DNA of 64,000 nucleotides. Source: Orobanche coerulescens. Its lineage: Eukaryota; Streptophyta; Magnoliopsida; Lamiales; Orobanchaceae. Numbering within the stretch: position 1 is the stretch's first letter; every line of letters starts with the position of its first letter. Under the pieces are notes generated by a model that was given only the letters and a program-made list of their open reading frames with translations, was not told the DNA's origin and did not search any database. Below, piece by piece: positions 51,609 to 63,838 of the stretch. Position numbers and translations under genes: made by a program. The stretch spans positions 49,548,358-49,612,357 of the forward strand of contig CM065801.1 of assembly GCA_033398695.1 (NCBI GenBank), given 5' to 3'.

Positions 51609-53461
51609 TGGTATACAACGATGCTTCAAATCAGGTCTGGGTTGCGTGTTGATGCAAACAGACAGGGTGATTGCCTATGACTCTCGACAGTTGAAACCGT
51701 ACGAGGTTAACTACCCGACTCATGATTTAGAGTTAGAAGATGTAGTCTTTGCCCTGAAGATTTGGCGACATTATTTGTATGGCACTCATTGTCAGATCTT
51801 CACAGATCATAAGAGCCTCAATTATATTTTCAGTCAGAAGGAATTAAACATGAGGCAGAGGAGGTGGCTGGAATTGATCAAAGATTACGACTTGGAAATT
51901 CAATATCATCCAGGCAAAGCGAACGTGGTAGACGATGCGTTGAGCCGCAAACTGGTTTCTCTACGGATGTTGGAAATGCTTACGTCACAGCCCAACATCC
52001 AACGAGAACTGATTCACGAAGGAATTGAAGTGTGGTCACAAAGAGTCCAATGGCAACTGTGTATGATGGAACTAACGTCGTCGCTAATCGAAGAAATCAA
52101 ATCTAAGCAGTTGGATGATTCTCTAATTGTTCGGTTACGTGATGAAGTAAACAAAGGAAAGGCCCCAGGATTCGTGATACAGGATGATGGAGTTCTGAGA
52201 TTCCAGAGACGACTTTGCATCCCAGATGACGATGTTTGAGACAGACGATCATGAAGGAAGCTCACAGCGCGCCCTATTCTATTCACCTGGGCACCAGTAA
52301 GATGTACAAGGATCTAAAGCAGAATTTCTGGTGGGGCAATATGAAGAAGGACGCAGCAGAATATGTCTCCAAGTGTTTAACTTGTCAACAGGTTAAGATT
52401 GAACATCAACGACCTGCAGGAATGTTGAAGCCACTTCCGATTCCTGAGTGGAAGTGGGAGGATATATCGATGGACTTTATCACCAATATGTCGAGGACCA
52501 GGACGGGGATGAACAAAATTTGGGTGATAGTGGATCGCCTAACCAAGTCGGCTCATTTCCTAGGCATTTCCCGGACCGAACCCGAACCGGACCTGTTAAT
52601 TAGGTCCGGGTCTCGAGTTTGCATTTTGTCTAAATCCGAGTTCCGAGCCAAACTGGGTCAAAACCCGAAAAATCTGGGTCCAGCCCGGAACGACCCGGTA
52701 AAAATAAAAATACATAAAAAAATATTTTATTGTAATTTACACTCGGTGGTGATAAAATAATGATGATTAATAGCTCGATTATGATTGCATATTATTCTAA
52801 TTAAGTTTATTTATACTAAAATATTGTTGAACTTGGGAGTTTGGTGACTAAATGAAGATATTAAGATTGATAATTGTATTTTATGGGAGTATGTAAAGAA
52901 GAAAGCATTTTATATGTGATAAAAGGATACTTAATATGCGAAAAAAGAAAAAACTACAAAATCGGGCTAGAATCGCAAGGCCGGACCGGCTTTCCGGGTT
53001 CGACCGAAGTTGGCCCGATTCAACAGTCCGGGCTTCGGGTCGATAAAGTCCGACCATTTATAATCCAGTCCATTCTGGACTGGGTCGGTCCGGGCCGGAT
53101 CAGACCCGGTGCTCAGCCCTATATCGGACCATTCGAAATCCTTGAGCAAGTTGGGGAGTTGGCGTACAGGTTGGCCTTACCACCATCGCTGAGTCACGTT
53201 CATAATGTGTTCCACATATCTAAATTACGGAAATATGTACCGGACCCTAGTCATATCATTGATTTTGGTGAGATTGAAGTGGCTAATGATGGCTCGTTCG
53301 AAGAAAAGCCAATCAAGATACTCGAGAGCCGAGTCAAGCAATTGAGGAATAAACCGATCTCCTTGGTTAAAGTTCAGTGGTCTCGACATGGAGTCGAAGA
53401 AGCAACTTGGGAGACTGAAGATAGTATGAAGTCGAGATACCCGGAATTGTTTTCGTTCTAA
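51609..53461 (+). pseudogene. pol remnant of chromovirus element B (RNase H to chromodomain)
   Basis: Starts inside RNase H (VYNDASNQV, the usual YSDAS), with a frame break near 51642. It runs through [27 protein letters not shown], a frame break near 52238, the integrase zinc region (EAH..H..CLTC) and DISMDFIT with the first catalytic Asp, to AHFLGI at about 52569. There a 552-bp foreign segment replaces about 200 residues holding the second Asp and the Glu. Coding resumes at [18 protein letters not shown] (53122) and ends with the chromodomain-like LVKVQWSRHGVEEATWETEDSM and YPELFSF-stop at 53459-53461. The gag, protease and polymerase upstream are absent. Confidence 0.88.
52570..53121. mobile_element. 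MITE-like segment replacing the B integrase core
   Basis: The ends are rich in CCCGGACCGAACCCGAACCGG on the left and, reverse-complemented, TAGGGCTGAGCACCGGGTC with GATCCGGCCCGGACC on the right. This is the style of small plant hAT-like elements. The middle (52690-52960) is AT-rich and non-coding. No target duplication flanks it, because integrase sequence was lost at the same place. Confidence 0.5.
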
Positions 53462-53483
53462 GTTTCGGGTCGAAACTTCTTTT

Positions 53484-53496
53484 TAGAGGGGTAGTA
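53484..53496 (+). other. Polypurine tract of element B
   Basis: AGAGGGGTAGTA lies directly before the 3' LTR start TGTAATGCCCGG at 53497, equivalent to AAGGGGGGTGTA before the element A 3' LTR. Confidence 0.75.
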
Positions 53497-53758
53497 TGTA
53501 ATGCCCGGATAATTATTGTGTATTTATCCTGTATTAGATCTTGTAACTTTCCACTTTGTGATGTTATTAATCGAAGATTGATTTCCTGTATTCGTATCCC
53601 TACGTTTTTTGTATTTCCAAACATTCATGCATGCATGACTATACACGTTGTTATGCATGCTAAAACATAAGCATAACGTACGCTACGTGTTTGAGATAAT
53701 GTACGTTAGAGCTGGTGTGTTACGTACATAAGATTTAGTCAATTCGAGATCAGACAAG
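53497..53758 (+). repeat. 3' LTR of element B, first part
   Basis: Matches 20495-20756 closely (TGCCCGGATAATTATTG, CATGCATGCATGACT, CATAACGTACGCTACG). It is interrupted after GATCAGACAAG by element A and resumes at 63839. Confidence 0.93.
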
Positions 53759-56170
53759 TGTAATACCCGGTTGTAATTCATTCATTTTCATTCAGTAATT
53801 ATCAGTCTGTAATTGTCACTCAGTGTATTTTGACTCAATTATAATCATTCATCAATCATGTTCATTCACCGTGTTCACCGTTCGGAAAAACTTCGAGTTG
53901 TGTATCGTTATTGTTCATTGTTTCAACTTTCCTCTTATGAGTTCGACTTTGTTAGATCACCATTAATTTTTGGTGACTCCAAAAATTCTAAATCTTTGCA
54001 ATATTATATAGCATCGAGTTAGCTTTCCAATGGTTCAAACGGTGAGTCAATCAGAGTCCGGACGAGAGAGTTATGGTCGTTTTAGCTCACCCGCTCATTT
54101 TTCAGCTTTTTGGCCGATCACTGCCGACCGGACTCGGTCGTGTCGTCCGACACGGCCCGTGCCGTACTCGTCCGAAAATGCCGAAGTATCTGCCCACAGG
54201 ACTCGACCGTGTCGTTTGGCACGGCCGAGTCGAACTCTTCCGGATAAGCCAGAACCGACTGCCCAGACGCCCGACCGTGTCCCAGGACACGGTCGAGTCA
54301 TGCCGAGTCGCTGTCGGACGGGTCACTATCGGAAGGCCCTCCGCGCCGCGACCGTGTCAATCAGGACATGGTCGAGTCCCTGTCGGCCAGCTGTGCGACA
54401 CGACCGTGCCGATCGGCACGGGCCGTGTCCGGCAGGGTAGTCAACCCCTATAAATTCGTTTTTTGAGCATTTCAGCTCATTCCTTTCCCTTTTCTTCACC
54501 TACAACCGAGAGAGAGAGCTTGAGGGAGGGTTTTTCCTTCACAAATCATTTGAGTGTTTGATTTTCTTCATCTCCTTTCGATCGTGAAGCCCGAATAATC
54601 AATCTAACGCGTGTTCTTCGGATTAAAGTACTTGGATCTTCAAAGGTAATATTCTTCAACACCCTGGATTTCGACTTTTGTGTTGAGTTATGATGTTTTG
54701 GACGTTATAATCATGTTAAATGAAGGGATATGTATATGATTATGAGTTTGTATAAGGATTCATTGGATTATTGAAGAATTATTCAAGAACACCTTGAATA
54801 TCGAGTTGGAATTGGGGATTTTCGACTAATTGTTGTTATAATCACGTTTTTGGACATTCATAACGGATTATTGATCGTATTGGAGATGTTTTGTTGGTTT
54901 GAAACACTTCTTGGGGATTTGAGGTTGGTATTGTTGAGGTTTAGTTGTAAACAACCGGAGTTTGGCCACAACGTATTCGATATAATGCCCCAATGAACTT
55001 AATTTAATCGTATCGACGTTTTGAGTTCGTTATATTCGTGTTTGATTCGTATATTGAACGAGTTGTTGGATATTGTATAATTCAAGGTTGTTTGAGCGAC
55101 CGATATCTCAATTAGGACGTTGTTCGTGGAAGGATAATTGTCACCGGTATTGTGTAAGTTGATTCTTACTCAGTTATAAGGATATTCATTTCCTTTTGTT
55201 GTTGTTCAATCATAATCGTAACTCATTCATCATTGTGTTAACCGTATTAAAACTTGTCATTGTCAATTAATCACTTGATCACAAGGAACAGCGGTTCCAA
55301 TCATTTTGTTGAGCTATCATTCATTTCACTATCATTTTATCTCGGTGAGTCCTTATTCGTTCCGATGTCACTTTTGTTATATCGTGGCATTCCGGTCATA
55401 CTTGGCGTCTTTGGTTGGTATGTGTAGGATTTTCATGTCGGGCACATTTATGTCGTGTGTTGGTTGTTGGCCTCACATTGGACTGTGCACACGAGTCGAT
55501 TGCTTCGTGAGACTGATTAGGTACAAGACCACGCGGGTATTCGATCGATACTCGTTGGTGGCTTGTGCACGGACACATTTCCATTCCGGGCGTAGTGTGG
55601 CGCCACCCTTTGAACCGTACTGTTAGTTGATTCATACAGTATGTTTGATTGCGTATGTTTTCAACAAGATTGGGTTATAATCTAACCGCTTCGTTTTAAT
55701 CGAACTTGTGGTTTATACTACACATTTATATGATTGTGTTTATTCAACTCTGGAGGATTGTTGTTCTGTATAACTGACCCCGTCTGGGGATATTTGTTTC
55801 TCAGGTCATGGCAAGGCAAAGGCACAGGGAGAGTACGTTGACGGCGAGGAGTCCCATTGATACTAGAAAGGGGCCCCAGTCTGTTCAGTCATTTATTCAG
55901 TCAATTATGTTTCCTTTATTTATTCCGCTGCAGACATTCCGTTTGAATACTCATTTCATTCAGTGTTGTGTATTTTATCGTCACATAAAATACACATGTA
56001 TTCTATTTTATCCTGGGTATGTTGTATGAAACTCCTAATCGGAGTAATTGATGTTGTAATGTGGTTCGGTACTACATTTACCCTGTGTAATTCATCCTTT
56101 TTCATTCGCCTGGTGGGTCCCAGTCGGGGGTCCACGGCACTGTAATATCCGCCTAGTTTGGGGTGTTACA
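53759..56170 (+). repeat. 5' LTR of chromovirus element A
   Basis: 2412 bp from TGTAATACCCGG to GGGGTGTTACA, preceded by ACAAG (53754-53758). A TATA-like CTATAAATT is at 54448-54456. Five hairpin-forming motifs lie upstream of it (54135-54430). It is nearly identical to 61409-63833, so the insertion is young. Confidence 0.97.
54135..54430 (+). promoter_or_regulatory. Hairpin array (GACCGTGTC/GACACGGTC) in the A 5' LTR
   Basis: Five inverted repeats: 54139-54154 (CGTGTCG-TC-CGACACG), 54201-54231 (ACTCGACCGTG / CACGGCCGAGT), 54272-54295 (CGACCGTGTCC-CA-GGACACGGTCG), 54348-54375 (one mismatch) and a perfect 16-mer CGTGCCGATCGGCACG at about 54405-54420. The array stops about 18 bp before the TATA-like box. 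Confidence 0.85.
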
Positions 56171-56174
56171 GAGT

Positions 56175-56186
56175 TGGTATCAGAGC
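56175..56186 (+). other. Primer-binding site of element A
   Basis: TGGTATCAGAGC lies four bases after the LTR end. It is complementary to the 3' end of plant initiator-Met tRNA. Confidence 0.95.
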
Positions 56187-56662
56187 GTGGTTTTGAATAC
56201 TACCCTCCAAGTCATGTCTCATTTGTAATCATCGTCATTGGACTAGTATCATTGGACTTTCGCGTCACGTGTGACCTGTGCAGATGCCGAGCCAATCAGA
56301 CCGAAAGAACTGTAAGACTTCTAACGCCATGGTATAATTTCTGGCAATTATCACTCATTCATAATTTAGCAGTTAACAATCCTCAAACATCATTTTCATT
56401 TTGACCAGGACGGTCATTTTAACTCATTAATCACTCAATTCATTTCATTACTCGGTTGTTGATCTGGAAGATCATATAATTAATCTTGTTAATTTGTTCA
56501 AGATAATCATTTCTATAATTTCATCAGAAATCATGTCACCTCGGTTAATCGTTCATGTAATCACCGTGTTAGAGCGTATGCTCATTTTCATCACCTCATG
56601 TCATAGTCATAATGTGATATTCATGCGAGAGATATAATTATCATGTAACTTTCCACTTCAGT
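56187..56662 (+). other. Leader of element A
   Basis: 476 bp between primer site and gag start with no ORF of note. It contains the short TCATTAATCACTCAATTCAT phrase that appears as an expanded tandem repeat in element G (1376-1575). Confidence 0.8.
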
Positions 56663-57895
56663 ATGGAAAGAGCTGGCAGAGGACGAGGAGGACGAGGCCG
56701 TGGTGCGGGCCGAATCCCGAGAGCTCGTGTGAATACACGTGCGAATGCGAGAAACAATGCCAATTCATCGAGCAGCGACGCTGCCACTCATTCACCTGGG
56801 CGTGATCATTCACTGTCGGGGAGTCGTACCCGGGACACGGCTCAGTCAGAAGGTGTTTGGGTGGACCCACTTGCTTTTATGCAGGGCATGATGGCCCAAA
56901 TGACCCAGATGACACAGCTGATGCAGACGATGCATAACTCAGTCAATCAAAATCAACAGGCTCCTCCGCCGCCACCTCAGAGGCAAGAGAGGAATGTAAG
57001 CAATATCATTAGCGATATATCTCGCCAGCGACCACCTACCTTTGAGGGCTCATCTGAGCCGGCGGATATTGTTCATTGGCTTGAGCATTTCGAGAAGTTA
57101 TTTTCTATGGTGGATTGCCCAGAAGGGCATAAAGTTTCAGTTGCGGCTTACTATCTGGGTAAGAGCGCTTATTCATGGTGGTTATCGTTGAAGCCCACAG
57201 ACGGATTATGTACTTGGGATCAGTTCAAAACTCTCATGATGGAGAGGTACTATCCGGCCCCACTCAGAGAGGCCAAGCTGTCAGAGTTACTCACTCCCGA
57301 CCCCTCATCAGACGCGGATGTTCTCGCCATTGCCGAGAAATTTCAGGAACTCCTTCCGTTCGCCTCATCTATCATTCACTCTGAGGCGGACAAGATCAAG
57401 TATTTCAGCAAGAGGCTGAAATCCCGTATGAGATTACAACTGCTTAATCATAATTGTACCACGTTGGCTGAATTCATTGAGAAAGCTCTTACCTATGAGC
57501 TTACTGCTAAGGAAATTGCTAAGCAGCAACCTTCGTCTACTAGCAAGAAGTCCAAGAACCGTAATCAGTCTGACGGGAGTCAGGCCACTTTCAAGAAACC
57601 ACGTGCGGGCTCTACTTTTTCTGAGCGACCTCCCACGGTGTCTAAACTCGCGGAATCTCAGTCACGAGCGGCCAGTTCGGCCATCACCTATTTCAACTGT
57701 GAGGAACAGGGTCATTTCAGCACCAAATGTCCGAAGCAGTCTGTTACGTGCCATAACTGTGGAATTGCTGGGCATCGGGCCCGTTTTTGCCGAAGGGACT
57801 CTAAACCTACTCCGGCGCCATCTCAGGCCCCAGGTCATTCAAAGAAGCGTAATCAAAGGCCACTCGGTCGGGCTGCTCAAGACGACAGGAGCTAA
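56663..57895 (+). CDS. gag of chromovirus element A
   Basis: A 410-residue frame. The arginine/glycine-rich start (MERAGRGRGGRGRG) is followed by a methionine/glutamine stretch and the capsid core at about 125-270 (RPPTFEGSSEPADIVHWLEH, YYLGKSAYSWW, FKTLMMERYYP, FQELLPFASSII). Two knuckles follow near 345-385: YFNCEEQGHFSTKC, where the first Cys is Tyr, and a complete CHNCGIAGHRARFC. Gag coats and packages the RNA. The frame ends in QDDRS where pol should continue; the protease lies in another frame, so an indel near 57870 separates them. ATG 56663 is the only sensible start after the leader. Confidence 0.9.
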   Translation: MERAGRGRGGRGRGAGRIPRARVNTRANARNNANSSSSDAATHSPGRDHSLSGSRTRDTAQSEGVWVDPLAFMQGMMAQMTQMTQLMQTMHNSVNQNQQAPPPPPQRQERNVSNIISDISRQRPPTFEGSSEPADIVHWLEHFEKLFSMVDCPEGHKVSVAAYYLGKSAYSWWLSLKPTDGLCTWDQFKTLMMERYYPAPLREAKLSELLTPDPSSDADVLAIAEKFQELLPFASSIIHSEADKIKYFSKRLKSRMRLQLLNHNCTTLAEFIEKALTYELTAKEIAKQQPSSTSKKSKNRNQSDGSQATFKKPRAGSTFSERPPTVSKLAESQSRAASSAITYFNCEEQGHFSTKCPKQSVTCHNCGIAGHRARFCRRDSKPTPAPSQAPGHSKKRNQRPLGRAAQDDRS

Positions 57896-60800
57896 AGGCG
57901 GAGCCAAGAGCTATCAGACGGGAGCGTCCGGCTCTGGGGCCGGAAAGCCCCGAATTTATGAGATGAAGAAGACCGACGATCCAGAGGCCCGGATGATCTC
58001 AGGTACACTCGATATTCTATCTCAACCTGTGTGTACCCTTTTTGACACTGGTGCATCGCATTCATTCATTTCCGAGTCATGTTTGCGTAGACTACGTTTG
58101 GGTAGTGCTACTCGTTGTGAGCCTTATGCCATTGGCCTACCTGACGGTAGACGAATTATCGGTAATCGTGAGATTCAGAATTGTCTGATTCAGTTTTATG
58201 GTCGTGTATGGCCAGCGGACCTAATCGTAGTAGATTTGCCGAGGGACGACGTCATCTTGGGTATTGACTGGATGGATCGTCATGATGCCATCATTAGTGT
58301 CCGTAAGCGTATGATCACTATCATTTCAGACGATGGGGTCGAATGTGTGTTTCAGGGAGGTAATCCCGGTTGTTCTGGTAAGGTCATTAATTTGATGAAA
58401 GCAGTACGATTACTCAGTCAGGGATGTGTTGGTTATTGGTGCTATATGACCAAAACCGAAAAATCATCAGTATTGTTGTCGGATATTCCGGTAGTAAGGG
58501 AATATGCCGATGTTTTTCCAGACGAGTTACCTGGTTTGCCTCCACAGAGAGATGTGGAATTCACGATTGAGTTGGAGCCTGGTACGTCTCCGATATCGAA
58601 GGCACCGTCTGGATGGCCCCGACCAAATGCAGAGTCAAGAATCAACTTGAGGAATTGTTCGAGAAAGGTTATATCCGACCGAGTGCGTCCCGTGGGGAGC
58701 ACGATCTTGTTGTAAAGAAGAAGGATGGTTCGTTCCGTTTGTGTATTGATTACCGGGAATTGAACCGGGTGACGATCAAGAATAAGTATCATTTACCTCG
58801 TATTGATGATCTTTTAGATCAACTTCAGGGAGCTTCAGTATTTTCCAAGATCGACTTAAGATCTGGATATCACCAGTTGCGGATTCGAGAGTCGGATATC
58901 GCGAGGACGGCGTTTCGAACACGCTATGGTCATTATGAGTTCGTAGTTATGCCGTTCGGGCTAACTAATGCACCTGCGGTATTCATGGAGTTAATGAATC
59001 GAGTTTTCATCGACTTTTTGGATCAGTTTGTTGTTGTCTTCATCGATGACATTTTGATTTATTCTCGTAACCGAGAGGAGCACGTGGTTCATCTTCATCA
59101 GGTTCTCGACGTGTTGAGACGAGAGCAACTTTATGGAAAGTTTTCCAAATGCGAGTTCTGGATGTCCGAGGTGACTTTTCTCGGACATGTAATTTCATCA
59201 GACGGAGTTCGTGTCGACCCTCAGAAGACGGAGGCTATCCGAGACTGGTTACCTCCGAAGAATGTTAAGGAAATCCGAAGTTTTCTCGGATTAGCGGGCT
59301 ATTATCGGCGATTTGTGGAAGGATTTTCTAAAATCGCTCAACCCTTGACGAACCTTTTGCGAAAGGATAAGATATATACATGGTCCGATGCGTGTAAACG
59401 GAGTTTTGAGGAACTCAAGAGCCGGTTAATGTCAGCACCTGTACTTTCCTTGCCACAGGGGACGGAGGGATTTGTGGTTTATAGTGATGCGTCCGGACAG
59501 GGTCTCGGGTGTGTGCTCATGCAGAATGGAAAGGTTATTGCCTATGCTTAACGGCAATTGAGACCTTACGAGGTTAATTATCCGACCCATGATCTGGAGC
59601 TAGCATCCGTGGTGTTCGCTTTGAAAATTTGGCGTCATTATCTTTATGGCGTTACCTGTCAGATATTCACCGATCATAAGAGTTTAAAGTATATATTTAC
59701 TCAGAAGGAGTTAAATATGCGACAGAGACGGTGGTTGGAATTAATCAAAGATTATGATATCGAGATCCTTTACCACCCGGGCAAGGCAAACGTTGTCGCC
59801 GACGCCTTGAGTCGTAAGTCCGTGCAGGAGCAGATGCTTACTCGTTTAACAGTTCAGAAGGAGCTTCAGCAGGAATTCCTTAGACCCGAGATCGAGGTCT
59901 GGCTTCAGCGAATTCAGGGACAGCTTTGTATGTTAGAGATTTCATCGTCACTTGAGGAGAAAATCAGGGAGGATCAGGGTTCAGACCCAGCATTGATGCG
60001 CATCCGTGAAGATGTGGCTCAGGGGAAAGCCCCTGGATTCGTGGTCCACGAGGATGGACTTTTGAGGTTTAAGAACCGGTTGTGCGTACCGGCGAATGAC
60101 GAGTTGAAAAACTCTATTTTGAGAGAAGCTCATGCTACCCTTATTCTCGTTCATCCGGTCCAGAAGATGTACAAGGACTTGAAACAAAATTACTGGTGGA
60201 GTAATATGAAGCGAGAAGTCGCAGAATTTGTTTCGAGATGCTTAACCTGTCAACAAGTTAAGATTGAACATCAGCGACCGGCGGGTATGCTGAAACCTCT
60301 TCCTATTCCCGAATGGAAGTGGGAAGACATTTCTATGGATTTCATCACGAGCTTGCCGACGAGTCGTCGTGGCATGAATACGATCTGGGTGATTGTGGAC
60401 CGCTTAACTAAATCAGCTCATTTTCTAGAGATTAAGGATACTTGGGGTCCCGAGAGACTTGCCCAGTTATTCATCAAAGAAATAGTGAGACTGCACGGTA
60501 CTCCTAAAAGTATCGTTTCCGATCGTGACGGGCGGTTTGTGTCACATTTTTGGAAATCAGTTCATCGTGCTATGGGAACTCAGCTTAATCTCAGTACTGC
60601 CTTTCATCCTCAGTCCGACGGACAATCAGAGAGGACTATTCAGACATTAGAGGACATGTTGAGAGCTTGCGTCCTCGATTGGAAGGACGATTGGGAAGCC
60701 CAACTACCGTTGATCAAGTTCACGTATAATAATAGTTGGCATGCTTCCACTAAGATGGCACCTTACGAGGCCTTGTACGGTCGTCGTTGTCGATCTCCTT

Positions 60801-61374
60801 TGTGTTGGGATGACTTGTCAGAATCAATCGGCACCGAGCCCGATATGCTTATAGCCGCCCGGGAGAAGGTAGCTTTGATCAAGAGTCGTTTGTTGCATTT
60901 CAGTCGGCGTAAATCATATGCAGATAATCGTCGTCGACCACTAGAGTTCGATACGGGTGACCACGTTTTGGTCAAGGTATCCCCGAGTCGAGGTATTTTC
61001 CGTTTCGGAAAACGGGGGAAGTTGAGTCCGAGATTCATTGGACCATTTGAAATTTTGGATCGAGTAGGCGAGTTAGCTTATCGATTGGCTTTACCTCCGG
61101 CTTTGAGCCGAATTCATAATGTGTTTCATGTCTCTCAGTTGCGAAAGTATGTTGCCGACCCGAGTCACATACTTCAGTTCGACGAAATCGAGATCGCCGA
61201 CGACCATTCTTATGAGGAGCGTCCTATATGAGTCTTAGAGCGGCGAATAAAACAGTTGAGAAATAAGTCGATTCCTTTGGTCAAGATTCAGTGGTCCAGA
61301 TACGGAGTCGAAGAGGCTACTTGGGAAACCGAGGATAGTATGCAGGAGAGTTATCCCGAGTTGTTTGACCCTTA
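57870..61374 (+). pseudogene. pol of chromovirus element A
   Basis: The protease (FDTGASHSFIS at about 58047; GIDWMDRHDAIIS) is read in one frame. Near 58605 the frame shifts back to that of gag for reverse transcriptase ([35 protein letters not shown], the FIDD box in [11 protein letters not shown]) and RNase H ([16 protein letters not shown]). TAA at 59549-59551 interrupts YASRQL. RNase H continues ([22 protein letters not shown]), then integrase with its H..H..CLTC zinc site and catalytic D (SMDFIT), D (VSDRDG) and E (GQSERTIQ). TGA at 61229-61231 precedes the chromodomain-like end (LVKIQWSRYGVEEATWETEDSM). Catalytic residues are intact; two compensating shifts and two stops disable it. 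The long LTR and chromodomain suggest the Tekay/Del lineage. Confidence 0.92.
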
Positions 61375-61395
61375 GTTTCGGGGACGAAACTCTTT

Positions 61396-61408
61396 TAAGG
61401 GGGGTGTA
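61396..61408 (+). other. Polypurine tract of element A
   Basis: TAAGGGGGGTGTA directly precedes the 3' LTR. The same tract, in reverse, adjoins the element G LTR at 217-232. Confidence 0.9.
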
Positions 61409-63833
61409 TGTAATACCCGGTTGTAATTCATTCATTTTCATTCAGTAATTATCAGTCTGTAATTGTCACTCAGTGTATTTTCACTCAATTATAATCATTC
61501 ATCAATCATGTTCATTCACCGTGTTCACCGTTCGGAAAAACTTCGAGTTGTGTATCGTTATTGTTCATTGTTTCAACTTTCCTCTTATGAGTTCGACTTT
61601 GTTAGATCACCATTAATTTTTGGTAACTCCAAAAATTCTAAATCTTTTCAATATTATATAGCATCGAGTTAGCTTTCCAATGGTTCAAACGGTGATCAAT
61701 CGGAGTCCGTATGAGAGAGTTATGGTCGTTTTAGCTCACCCGCTCATTTTTCAGCTTTTTGGCCGATCACTGCCGACCGGACTCGGTCGTGTCGTCCGAC
61801 ACGGCCCGTGCCGTACTCGTCCGGAAATGCCGAAGTATTCGCCACGTGACTCGACCGTGTCGTTTGGCACGGCCGAGTCGAACTCTTCCGGATAAGCCAG
61901 AACCGACTGCCCAGACGCCCGACCGTGTCCCAGGACACGGTCGAGTCATGCCGAGTCGCTGTCGGACGGGTCACTATCGGAAGGCCCTCCGCGCCGCGAC
62001 CGTGTCAATCAGGACATGGTCGAGTCCCTGTCGGCCAGCTGTGCGACACGACCGTGCCGATCGGCACGGGCCGTGTCGATCGGCACGGGCCGTGTCCGGC
62101 AGGGTAGTCAACCCCTATAAATTCGTTTTTTGAGCATTTCAGCTCATTCCTTTCCCTTTTCTTCACCTACAACCGAGAGAGAGAGCTTGAGGGAGGGTTT
62201 TTCCTTCACAAATCATTTGAGTGTTTGATTTTCTTCATCTCCTTTCGATCGTGAAGCCCGGATAATCAATCTAACGCGTGTTCTTCGGATTAAAGTACTT
62301 GGATCTTCAAAGGTAATATTCTTCAACACCTTGGATTTCGACTTTTGTGTTGAGTTATGATGTTTTGGACGTTATAATCATGTTATATGAAGGGATATGT
62401 ATATGATTATGAGTTTGTATAAGGATTCATTGGATTATTGAAGAATTATTCAAGAACATCTTGAATATCGAGTTGGAATTGGGGATTTTCGACTAATTGT
62501 TGTTATAATCACGTTTTTGGACATTCATAACGGATTATTGATCGTATTGGAGATGTTTTGTTGGTTTGAAACACTTCTTGGGGATTTGAGGTTGGTATTG
62601 TTGAGGTTTAGTTGTAAACAACCGGAGTTTGGCCACAACGTATTCGATATAATGCCCCAATGAACTTAATTTAATCGTATCGACGTTTTGAGTTCGTTAT
62701 ATTCGTGTTTGATTCGTATATTGAACGAGTTGTTGGATATTGTATAATTCAAGGTTGTTCGAGCCGATATCTCAATTAGGACGTTGTTCGTGGAAGGATA
62801 ATTGTCACCGTATTGTGTAAGTTGATTCTTACTCGATTATAAGGATATTCATTTCCTTTTGTTGTTGTTCATTCATAATCGTAACTCATTCATCATTGTG
62901 TTAACCGTATTAAAACTTGTCATTGTCAATTAATCACTTGACCACAAGGAACGACGGTTCCAATCATTTTGTTGAGCTATCATTCATTTCACTATCATTT
63001 TATCTCGGTGAGTCATTATTCGTTTCCGATGTCACTTTTGTTATATCGTGGCATTCCGGGTCATACTGGCGTGCCGGTTGGTATGTGTAGGATTTTCATG
63101 TCGGGCACATTTATGTCGTGTGTTGGTTGTTGGCCTCACATTGGACTGTGCACACGAGTCGATTGCTTCGTGAGACTGATTAGGTACAAGACCACGCGGG
63201 TATTCGATCGATACACGTTGGTGGCTTGTGCACGGACACATTTCCATTCCGGGCGTAGTGTGGCGCCACCCTTTGAGCCGTACTGTTAGTTGATTCATAC
63301 AGCATGTTTGATTGCGTATGTTTTCAACAAGATTGGGTTATAATCTAACCGCTTCGTTTTAATCAAACTTGTGGTTTATACTACACATTTATATGATTGT
63401 GTTTATTCAACTCTGGAGGATTGTTGTTCTGTATAACTGACCCCATTTGGGGATATTTGTTTCTCAGGTCATGGCAAGGCAAAGGCACAGGGAGAGTACG
63501 TTGACGGCGAGGAGTCCCAATGATACTAGAAAGGGGCCTCAGTCTGTTCAGTCATTTATTCAGTCAATTATGTTTCCTTTATTTATTCCGCTGCAGACAT
63601 TCCATTTGAATACTCATTTCATTCAGTGTTGTGTATTTTATCGTCACATAAAATACACATGTATTCTATTTTTTCCTGGGTATGTTGTATGAAACTCCTA
63701 ATCGGAGTAATTGATGTTGTAATGTGGTTCGGTACTACATTTACCCTGTGTAATTCATCCTTTTTCATTCGCCTGGTGGGTCCCAGTCGGGGGTCCACGG
63801 CACTGTAATATCCGCCTAGTTTGGGGTGTTACA
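61409..63833 (+). repeat. 3' LTR of chromovirus element A
   Basis: 2425 bp, followed by ACAAG (63834-63838), which repeats the left flank. It differs from the 5' LTR by scattered substitutions, a few small indels and one extra 20-bp unit in the hairpin array (about 62057-62096). The TATA-like box is at about 62116-62124. Confidence 0.97.
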
Positions 63834-63838
63834 ACAAG

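Noticed and set aside
54030..54453. Arginine-rich open frames across the element A LTR (also 61680-62133)
   Set aside because: They translate the hairpin array in several frames and both directions; they are present only because the LTR is duplicated and the region is GC-rich.
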